A DNA stretch of 64,000 bases from Ambrosia x helenae (Eukaryota > Streptophyta > Magnoliopsida > Asterales > Asteraceae): positions 114,748,574 to 114,812,573 of the forward strand of contig CM061226.1 in assembly GCA_030844895.1 (NCBI GenBank), given 5' to 3'. Under the pieces are notes generated by a model that did no database searches, was not told the DNA's origin, and was given only the letters and a program-made list of their open reading frames with translations. Position numbers and translations under genes: made by a program. Position 1 is the first letter of the stretch. Every line of letters begins with the position of its first letter. Of this stretch, positions 55,089 through 64,000 are shown in pieces.

Positions 55089-58000
55089 TCAAACTGAAAC
55101 AAACTTTACCCTCATCTTTTTCTCCTCTTGACTGTCTATGTAAGCAAGCAATTCTTCTTGCCTCATCAGAGCTTCATGAAGCGCCTGCACGTAACATAGC
55201 CATGTCAGACAACTATTTGCCAACAAGGATGCCATGTCAGGAGCGGGAAGGAGACTGGCATGAGTTTTTACCTTTTTCGTAGCAATGAGTTCGGCTTCCA
55301 AGGCATCAACACGACAAACGGCGGCATTTAGCAATTCCTCTTTCTCATAAGGCATCTCAGATGGTTTTGCTTTAAGCGTGTCCACTTTATTTTCAAGTTC
55401 ACCTAATCTTTTCAAAACAGAAGAAACAACTTCCGTCTCCACAATTGAAGGCACTGTTGTGGATAGAGGGTCAGGTTGTTCACGGACATCCTCTGACGTG
55501 ACATGCACATCATGAAGTTTTTTAGTCACATGGGTCATGGTCGAACGGAAGAGCGTGACAAGGGTCATGAAGAAAGCCATAAGAAACACCATGATTCGTG
55601 CATTGAGTCTTTGTGGTGCCACATCAGCAGCAGATTCTAGAGGTATCCCTGTACCAATAATTCACAAGTACTTTGTTATCTCTTGTAGCAATAAGACTGT
55701 AAACTGAAAAATATATCTACAAACAAAATGACGAAACTAACCTTTCGGGATCGATGGCTTTGGCATTGATGCTTGCTTCTTCAATACTGAATCAACAGCC
55801 TTGTCAACCATGGGAACATACTCATCATATCCAGAAAATTGACTTGCATAACTTGTAGCTCCAGTCACCTTAGCCTATACACCAGCACGAAAAAAAAAAA
55901 AGAAAAAGAAAAAAAAAACATTACTGATTGTCAGAATTATAATATACCAAAAAGAAAAAAAAAATCCCTACTTTAAATTTGGAACCAACTGATATCTAAA
56001 TCAAATAGCGCTTTTTCATTAAGTAGTTTTTAGACATCATAAAACAGCTATTTGTAACATTATTGTCGTATGCAAGATAAAAGAATGATGCTTACTAAAG
56101 GGTAAGAAGATGAAAATATTTCCTACCCAACCAACTCATTTCTATCACTTCATTGTTTTAATATATGCATTTATTTGGTAATAAATTAACTCTACAACAT
56201 CCATTCAATGAAAATAGCAAACTTTCACTTGCGACAATGTAGAGAAGTGGTTTGACAGTTAGACATTTATATATAAAAAAACTAAAAAAGTACTTGTAAA
56301 TAAATAAACAATGTCAATTTCCATAAAGTTAACAATGGAAGGATATTGCAAGTTAAACTCATAAATTGCCAAATAAAGAGATGTTCCCATTTTCATTGGA
56401 AATTTCCATCCAAAATAACTCTTGGCAAGATTTTAGTTGTACTTTCAGCAAGTATGAACAATAATCACATAAAGAAATAAATTAAACACTCACTTCTTCA
56501 CGAACAGGAGTCAACCTAAGATGGGAATAATTCAATATTGCTTTTGGGGATGCAATATCTTCAGCTTCTGATCCTGATTCAGCAGTGGATGTATCACTGC
56601 TTCTTAGCTGTTTGAGGAGAACAAAAATAAAATTTTCAACCGTTTTGGGGAAAATTAGTTCAGCTCCAAGCAAAGATAAACAGTTCAAAGCGGCTAACCA
56701 TAGGCAATTGAGGCTTTGCATAAGCAACAATTTTTCCCTCGCTGTTTAAAACTTTAACCACCTGTCTAGCACGCCGTGCTTCACTATTGAGAGCCAGCTG
56801 AATAAAAAGACAGCACATGAAGATTTAACCTTATTGATCAAGTATACAACTATACAAGATAGCAAAAAAATAAAAGCAGTGCTTAAAGCTCATAAGAACC
56901 TTCATGATTTCAGGATTCTTCCATGGTCCTTTATCAGACAGAAGACAACCCCCTTGATCTGCACAGGTACATGCACCACCAAGGAAATCTGGTAATTCGC
57001 TGCACAGTTTTTTGAAAATAAATTGTGATATCCTAAATAATATGATCGTACGTACACATACACATGCCTTTATTTTCAATAAGTATCATATTCATTAAAA
57101 TTAAAAAGATATTTTAAAAGAGGTAGTTCTGTTATATGCTATTAGCCAACGTAAAATATGAGCTACCTGGCATCAATAATCTCAAGCAATTTATTCTGGT
57201 ACTTGTTTCCAAGAACCTGAGAAGAGATTCAAACAGAACAATAATTAACAGAAAGATATTTCCCAACAAACTTATACAGTAAAAATGCAATTATTTTAAA
57301 CAGTAGGATACAACATCGACGTACATGGATCTTTGAAGTTGTTTTGGGATCCAGAAATGACTTTACAGTATTCCAAAGCAATCGAAAACCAGGACCCGCA
57401 TTGATGATAAACATTTGATTGAGTGTCTGCAGATTTTTTTGTGGTACCAAATAGTTAGTTAAGAGCTGTAATATAGATTATATAAAGCAGAACATAATTG
57501 TATGATTACGAGATTGATCTTACTTCAGGATAGTTGTCACCATCAATTTTCTGGAGCCGCATTACTAGCTCCCGAGCACTTTTGGTGAAGTTTTTTAATC
57601 CCTGGAACATTAAAAAATATTGATTAATGATTAATCCACACCATACATGCATATTCATAACTACATATTTGCATAACAGGGAACATACCACGCCTTGAAC
57701 ATCCAATATTGTTGTGCTTGAGTCTATGTGTCTTTTTGCAGCGATCGAACAAGCAGGAAATTTATAAGCAAAGCTTTTTTCAAACTCACGCACATGATAC
57801 TTTACGTAACGATCCATGCTTGTAACTTGCATGAGTTTGTTAGGATCAACTTTCCCTAGTCTTTCAATGTAGACAGGTCTTCCCATTTTGTCTACTCCGT
57901 GATTACCTTGTGGGTAATACTTCAGTACATCATCCAACTCTTTAAATTCAAAGTCCTAAAAGGATTTCAGTGGAAGAGAATACCAAATTAGATACTAGAC

Positions 58001-59424
58001 GCAAGACATTGATAACAGTCAACACCACTGAATCACGCTTATAACTAATGACCTCAATGATTGTGTCAGCACCGAATTCCTTTCTCCACTGGATCATGTC
58101 AGCCCACATATGCTTTGCTTTCTCAATATCAAATTTTCTTGCTTTCAGAAACCTATAAACATATATAGAACATCAATCTTGAGCTTGTCAGTAGAAATAA
58201 AAATCAAGAATCATATAGTACCAATATTCATTATGAAACATTTTTGCTAATAAAAAAAGCAAGGAGATACTAGATAGAATACCTCAACATCATATGATAA
58301 TCATCAAGTTTTTCTGGCAGCAGTTCATCCAGAACGAGAGCTTGTCTGAAAGCATCAACAGCCCGTAGTTCCTCTACATCTCGAATATCCTCAATAGAAA
58401 CCGAGCTGACTCGACCATCACTCTTTCTCCTACTGCTCTTTTTCTTGAGAGAATGTTTGATTTTGGTAGATGCATTTAGTGCCTTCTTTTTAAAAGAACC
58501 TATTCTTGTCCTCCTTTCATCCTCAGAATTTTCAAAATCAGACCTTCGTTCTCTTCTGTCAGATTTTTCATCGTTTCCTGATGACCCCTCAAAGCCTATG
58601 ATGTAGCTAACGTGTAAGAATGTATTTTTCATTTTTTGATACCATTTAAGATAAAGCAACGGTTGCTTATAAGTTCATGCAGAAGAAGCTCAACATTTCA
58701 TCAATGTCACATTAAATTGACCATCATAAGGTACAATGTAAAGAATAATGAAGCATACTTGTATTAAGAGCAAAGAATTTTCTTAACTTTCAAACCAACA
58801 GTAAAAGAATCAATTCAAAGCAACATCTTATTATGTCATTCACATAAAACAAAATCCATTCAAAAAACACCCATTCAAGTCATTAATCAACACTTCGACC
58901 ATCGCCTACTATAACAAGTTTCAAACCATTTTTGTACCCAAGATTCTTCACAAAAAATCATAACTCTAGTCCAATTCAATTAAAAATCCAATAAATAAAA
59001 AAAGAAAGAAAAAAAAAAGACTTGAAAACTAATGACAAAACCCTGAACACTGCACACACTGCTACACCATCATCTAAATAAAAACAAAAAAAAGCAGGAA
59101 AATTTGAAAACCACAACCATCCAAAAACACACATTGACCACAATCTTGCATATTATTTTCAAAACACAAAGACTATAACACAAACAAATAATCATCAAAA
59201 ACCATACAATACTTAACCAAAACCCTAATTTTCCACCCAAAGAACCAAACCCGATTCACAATTCAACAAATGAACCAAAAACCCTAACTTTTCACTCAAA
59301 GAACCAAACCAAACCAAACCAAACCCAAATCAATTAAAACACACCCAATTCACAATTCAACAAATTAAGCAAAAAAAATCACACACTTACAAGGCCTAGC
59401 GAATCGATCAAGAGGTCCAGACAT
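55089..59424 (-). CDS. SFH: SFH Sec14-nodulin phosphatidylinositol/phosphatidylcholine transfer protein
   Basis: Intact 620-aa reading frame in 13 exons: 59424-59391, 58595-58283, 58152-58053, 57955-57689, 57601-57524, 57426-57325, 57216-57167, 56999-56900, 56797-56699, 56607-56494, 55874-55742, 55648-55272, 55184-55089. All introns GT-AG, total 1863 nt. Sequence starts MSGPLDRFARP, typical of the family. Basic region SFKKKALNASTKIKHSLKKK, CRAL-TRIO-N (DDYHMMLRFLKARKFDIEKA), SEC14 domain (YIERLGKVDPNKLMQVTS, DSSTTILDVQGV, FRLLWNTVKSFLDPKTTSKI), ELPDFLGG, then a nodulin-like C-terminus with a hydrophobic patch (RIMVFLMAFFMTLVTLF) and coiled coil (LKRLGELENKVDTLKAK). Known family role: lipid exchange that stimulates phosphoinositide synthesis at membranes in polarised growth. 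It faces its frameshifted paralog tail to tail, 589 bp between stops. The leader region near 59570-59760 has (GA)n and probably a 5'UTR intron. Confidence 0.96.
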
Positions 59425-59676
59425 TGCTCCACAATCACACTATCTGTTCTCAACAATTAATCAAGAAAAAGCAGCTGCATTGTCATAAAAACCCCCAAAA
59501 TTAAAAACATAATTAACCTAACCTCAAAAAAGAAAATAATAATAAAGTAGTAAGAGTTAGTTTACCTAACAAGAAAGCAGTATTAGTCAGATCTAAAGAA
59601 ATGAAGAACCAAAATCTTGAGAGATTTTGATAAAAGAGCTCCACTTTGAGGAATCAGATAATAATATTCATTGCCA

Positions 59677-59800
59677 ATTATTATTATTATTATTATTATT
59701 AAGATTTTTATTTATAAAATATCGCCTAACAGAACGACGGCGATGAGAGAGAGAGATAGAGAGAGAAAGAGAAGGGGACAGTAGAGAGAGAGAGAGAATG
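59677..59800. repeat. (TTA)n and (GA)n microsatellites in SFH promoter/leader
   Basis: attatt repeats at about 59680-59702 and gagaga repeats at 59743-59798. On the minus strand the latter is (CT)n, common in plant leaders. Confidence 0.8.
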
Positions 59801-59944
59801 AGGGGTTTTCTTTTTTACTTTTTTATTGTTGGGAATAAAGTAGGGAAGTGGGACCCGTTGATAGGGGTATGGGGTCCACGTGGCAATGATCGGTGAAAGA
59901 ATGTTATTTATTGCCGTCGGTGGGATTGGGATTGGGATGTTGAC

Positions 59945-61246
59945 TAGGGGCGGCAACTATTGACACGACCCGAAAACCGACCCGAACCCGACACGGAAAA
60001 AAACAGATTTGGGTCAAGTAACACGACCCGTTTAAAAAACGGGTTGGGTTCGGGTCGACCCGTATTAAAAATGGGTCGGGTTAGGGTTGACGCATATATA
60101 AAATTAGGGCTGTTCACGAGCCGAGGCGAACCGAGCGGACCTTTGCTCGTGCTTGGCTCATTTACAAACCGAACCGAGCCGATCGGCTCATTTACAATCG
60201 ATCCGGAAACTGAGCGAGCATTGTTCGAGCGCACATTTTTTCGAGCGAGCGACAAGCGGTGAGTGTTTTCGAACAACCATAAATTTAGGTTGTTTCTTTT
60301 AATATTATCGCTACCTAGTGATGAATAAGGTTCGACCGTTTGAGAATGAGGCTCTAGTTAAGGCCTGTGAGGTGATGAGCTTACTACAAAGAACGATTGT
60401 CGTGTTGTGGCGTAGGTTAATAGCGGGAGATGATTGATCATGGACAACTAATGGGAATAGGAAGTCAAGCGTGTTTTTTCACGACTTAGGGTTTTACAAT
60501 CAAACTTAGTGTTAAGTTCTCATTGGGTTGACTGGCCCAATAAGTATAAATATAATTGTGTATATGCATATATTGAGCCAAATCCAATAGAGTAGTATGT
60601 ATAAAATATAAATATAATTGTAATTAATGTGCATATATATAATTATATATATAATAAAAATTACATCGAGCCGAACCGAGCCGAGCGGACCCTTGCTCGT
60701 GCTTGGCTCATTTATAAACCGAACCGAGCCGATCAGCTCATTTACAACCGAGCAGAAAATCGAGCGAGCAATTTCCGAGCAAATTCCGAACGAGCGGCGA
60801 GCGATCGACGAGCGCCGAGCATTTTGAACAGCCCTATATAAAATGGGTTGACCCGTTAACCCGTTTAAGTAATTATAAAAATAATCTATTATATTTTTGT
60901 TTTTCTTTTTTCATTTTTATTTACATGGTTAGTTATAATTGTATTATTTTTGGCACACTATATTATTTATTTGTCACACTTATATACTCACCATTGAACA
61001 TTTTATTGAAAACCCGCTTACAACCCAATAACCCGCTTAGAACTCATGAACATGTATGACTCATTTAAAAATATAGGTTAAACGGGTCATCTTCGGGTTG
61101 ACCCGTTTTTTATGTGGGTCGGGTTAGGGTTGAAATATTTGACACGAATAATAATATGGGTCGGGTTCGGGTTGCACATTTCAACCCATCAACCCGCCAA
61201 CCCGTAAACCCGCCAACCCATCAACCCGACACGATTGACACCCCTA
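59945..61246. mobile_element. hAT-like element, outer (about 560 bp without its insert)
   Basis: Left end taggggcggcaactattgac; reverse-complemented right end taggggtgtcaatcgtgtcg. Subterminal words gggtcgggtt / aacccgacc fill both arms. The flanks GATGTTGA (59936-59943, one extra base before the element) and GATGTTGT (61247-61254) differ by one base, fitting an 8-bp hAT duplication. A second hAT (60105-60836) is inserted inside. It lies about 500 bp upstream of the intact SFH gene. Confidence 0.75.
60105..60836. mobile_element. hAT-like element, inner, 732 bp
   Basis: Ends TAGGGCTGTTCA and, reverse-complemented, TAGGGCTGTTCA: a perfect 12-bp inverted repeat. A perfect 8-bp duplication TATAAAAT lies at 60097-60104 and 60837-60844. 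Both arms are rich in gagccgagc / gctcg words, as in the element at 2724-8468. No transposase inside. Confidence 0.93.
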
Positions 61247-61454
61247 GATGTTGTTAACACGGAAAAGTAAAGTGTCCGTATGAGGGAGTGATTACGGGCT
61301 GTGAGTTACTTACGTTTTGGTCATAGGGGACGGTGCATAACTAGGAAGGTCCATGGGTATATCGTTACCAGTACGTTAACACCGTCGTCGTATGTACTGG
61401 CAGGGGTCTCATTGACCGACGTTAGAGCCGGTGCAACATTTTTAGAAGCCCTAA

Positions 61455-61657
61455 GGGGTTGTTTGTTAGCCTCTTAACCATTCAGGTCTGAATCATTCGG
61501 CATTCAGACTGTTTGTTTCAACATCTGAATAGAATGATTAAGTGCTGAACCATTAAGCTAATAAGGGATGTTGAATGATTCAGCTCTTAACCATTCAGAG
61601 CCTCTTAACCATTCAGACCATCTTAATGATTCAACACTTAATCAACCAAACAACCCC
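61455..61657. mobile_element. Tourist-like MITE, 203 bp
   Basis: Ends ggggttgtttgttagcc and, reverse-complemented, ggggttgtttggttgatt, with TAA on both sides (61452-61454, 61658-61660). The interior repeats cttaaccattcaga and its complement. Confidence 0.85.
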
Positions 61658-61660
61658 TAA

Positions 61661-62760
61661 GACTGATGGGTGTACAAACAGGGCACCACCCCCGTCCCAC
61701 CTTTTGCTTCCGTCCCCAAATTGCTACACCGTCCCACCTTCTCCCGTCTCCCCTGTCTTCACCGGGACACCAAGGATGGACGAATCAGGTCTTTTCCTTT
61801 TATTTATTTTATTTTATTTTATTATTTGAACCACTAGGTATTTTTTTTCTTTTATAGTTTTATTGGATGGTTTATAAATTTGAGACATCAAAATGTTGAG
61901 GTGACATCCTACGTGGCATGGAGACATTACCTTTTTGGTGTCTCCACACCCACTAGCCTAAGCGAATTAAAAAGTCGGAGCCTTCTTAGATTATTTTTTA
62001 TAAGTTCATCTCATTTACCCATGCTTCAAACTGACAACAATAAACTAAAAAAAAATTGGCCGGTAAGAGCGATGCCTCCTTTATATTATTTTTCCTTAAT
62101 TGGTGCAAAAAAACATGAAGCTAAATTTGATGGCGTCTAATTTGACTTTTAAGTTCATTACGATTTACTAGTTAAAACCACGAACTGAAAAGTGAAAACT
62201 AGTTAAGATATATAGTTATGTAACCATATATGTATATAGTGAAATCTATTCGATTTGATTTGAGACTTATTTTTTCATGGAAATAGATAGCTCATTGGTC
62301 TTTCATCTTCGGAGATGTCTCACGATTGGTAGAACTTGTTTGAAACATCGTCATCGTTCAACTATGATTTAAGATCAAAGGTTAGCAAAATTAGGGGCCC
62401 TAGAACTTTGGGGGTCGTAGGCGCTTGCCTAGTTTTACAAAATATTAGGGCAGCCTTGTGGACCGTATTGTTGGTTGTAACTAACGGGCGTGAATCATAT
62501 TTTTTAAATGCAACAGTCAAATAAAGTTGTTAAAATTTATGTGTGATGGTCATTTTTTTTACCCTTTTTTGTTATCGTTAAAAAAATCCTATAATGTCGT
62601 TTAAAAAATACCATGACCTTCACTTGACCTTCGTATACTTTTAAAAATACATTTTATTTCATTTATTTTTCGTCCATATTTTTAAGAAAAATAGTAACAT
62701 TGAAGAAGATCAAATTTGCTTTCCCCACTCAAAGTGCACCCGATTTTAAACTCAACTGAT
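61661..62760. other. Intergenic, no gene seen
   Basis: 62380-62465 carries ggggccctagaactttggg and cgcttgcctagtttt, reminiscent of other plant dispersed repeats. The ORFs at 61575-61829, 61880-62140 and 62336-62524 have no recognisable domain. Confidence 0.45.
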
Positions 62761-62789
62761 AGTAGCCTTGAATTTTTCAAGGATCTTGC

Positions 62790-63620
62790 CAAGCGAGCCA
62801 AAGAAGAAGACAAAGCAACATCTAAAAAATATGGGTGCCAAGTGATCGCAAGGGAGACAATATTCGTTTAATGGATGATTATTTTGTCAACAGACCAAAA
62901 TACACCGAGGTTATGTTTAAACTAAGGTATCGTATATCGAAACGTCTATTTTTAAAAACTGTAGCTGATGGTGAAGCAAACTTCGAATGGTTCAAAGAGG
63001 GCGTAGACGGCCGGTTTAGAAAGAGTTTTATGCCCATACAAAAAGTATATTCAGCAGTGAAATAGCTCGCAACCGGTAATCGTCCTGATGAATATGATGA
63101 GTATTCATGTATGTCTTCAAGGACGTCGCGTGAATGTTCACATTTTTTTTTGCAATGTCGTCATTAAGTTATTCGGGGCTGGGTTTTTACGAAGACCAAC
63201 AAGTCATAACATTGCATGTTTGTACGAATCTCATAAAAAAGACATCACCTTCCCGACATAATCGGTAGCATTGATTTCACTCATTTAGTTTGGCGAGCAT
63301 GTCCTAGGGAGTTACGAGGACATGAGAGGCAATCACCAATATCCTACGGTCATGCTAGAAGCGGTTGCTTCGCAAGATATGTGGTTTTGGCATGGTTTTT
63401 TTGTTCACCCGGGTTCACTCACTACATCCATGTTCTCCAACATTCTCCTGTTTTCCTTACCCAATGAAACGAAACGGCGCTGAAGTGTCCATTTACTTTA
63501 AATGGCCACTTATATAAACGTGGATATTATTTTACCGATGGCATCTACCCTACCTAGTCAACATTTGTGAAAGCGTTTCGATATCCGACCGATCCGAAAC
63601 TCTTTTAACACCTTGAGAAC
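62790..63620 (+). pseudogene. PIF/Harbinger transposase (HARBI1/ALP1-like) remnant
   Basis: 62835-63065 encodes NIRLMDDYFVNRPKYTEVMF and KLRYRISKRLFLKTVADGEA, then FMPIQKVYSAVK, the N-terminal part of plant PIF/Harbinger transposases. Further pieces follow in shifted frames: YEDMRGNHQYPTVMLEAVAS, QDMWFWHGFFVHPGS (63310-63420) and a Y-x-x-DGIYP-like segment near 63520-63555. The DDE nuclease is therefore represented but broken by stops and frameshifts. Such transposases mobilise Tourist-type MITEs, of which this window has three or four. No terminal repeats could be assigned to it. Confidence 0.82.
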
Positions 63621-64000
63621 CTACTAACTGCTACACCAATTGAACCTTATGTTGCAATATCTCCATAACTAGCCCATGAACCAAAAATCCAACTTGGGGT
63701 TTCTTCCAGCATTTTGTGTGGTATTATTTTTTCACGTTAATACCATTTCGATTTCTGCCTGATTTCGAAATAATTATGATACTTGAATCACAGTTGGTTC
63801 TTGTGATTTCATCGCCATAGGACCTATAATATTCATACCGGTTTAAGATCCCAACTTGTTGCCTAACTACACTGATTCAATGGATTGTTGTATTTCTGGA
63901 CAACTAGACGATACTATTGTTACTTAAATTACTAAGAACCTAGTCACCACATACATGTTAAATAACTTAAACCATATAAGCATCGAGTAACCAATAACAT
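63621..64000. other. End of window, no gene seen
   Basis: AT-rich sequence with no clear similarity; possibly the 3' part of the transposon. Confidence 0.4.

Overview
This window is nuclear DNA of a flowering plant. The evidence is AT-rich intergenic sequence, GT-AG introns with T-rich 3' ends, a plant-type fused DHFR-thymidylate synthase, two Sec14-nodulin (SFH) genes, a DUF4408/DUF761 gene, and many plant mobile elements. Several repeat families resemble ones I associate with Asteraceae; that is recall, not a search result.

Layout. 1-660 is a minisatellite of about 100-bp units. About 2.2-8.5 kb is a nested stack: a LINE fragment, then a hAT-like element holding a solo LTR, holding a second solo LTR, holding a Mutator-like element. 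Both LTRs and the MULE have perfect target duplications. 8.6-23.3 kb is gene-poor: Helitron-like elements, two MITEs, a LINE remnant, a SINE, a CACTA end with a hAT inside it, and a repeat family present in several copies. 23.6-24.2 kb is an intact single-exon DUF4408/DUF761 gene.

28.5-42.1 kb is one large minus-strand gene, the bifunctional DHFR-TS. Its ten coding exons join in frame to 527 codons. Two introns appear to be GC-AG. Coding intron 6 holds a whole but defective copia element. The probable 5'UTR intron holds a decayed non-LTR retrotransposon with an R2-like, restriction-like-endonuclease C-terminus, unlike the L1-type LINEs elsewhere in the window. Two E2F-type sites lie just upstream of the inferred first exon, which fits S-phase supply of thymidylate.

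43-50.7 kb is intergenic, with MULE and Tourist-like MITEs, a SINE with a 17-bp target duplication and a 5'-truncated LINE with a 14-bp one. 51.4-59.4 kb holds two SFH lipid-transfer genes, tail to tail, each with 13 coding exons in the same phases. The minus-strand copy is intact (620 aa). The plus-strand copy has one extra T in exon 2 that breaks the frame, so it is either a young pseudogene or a homopolymer error. 59.9-61.25 kb is a hAT-like element with a second hAT inside it. 62.8-63.6 kb is a decayed PIF/Harbinger transposase.

The genes form no operon or pathway cluster. The strongest stories are the retroelement-swollen DHFR-TS locus, the RLE-type LINE, and the nested insertions. All calls are from reading the sequence; no search was run.
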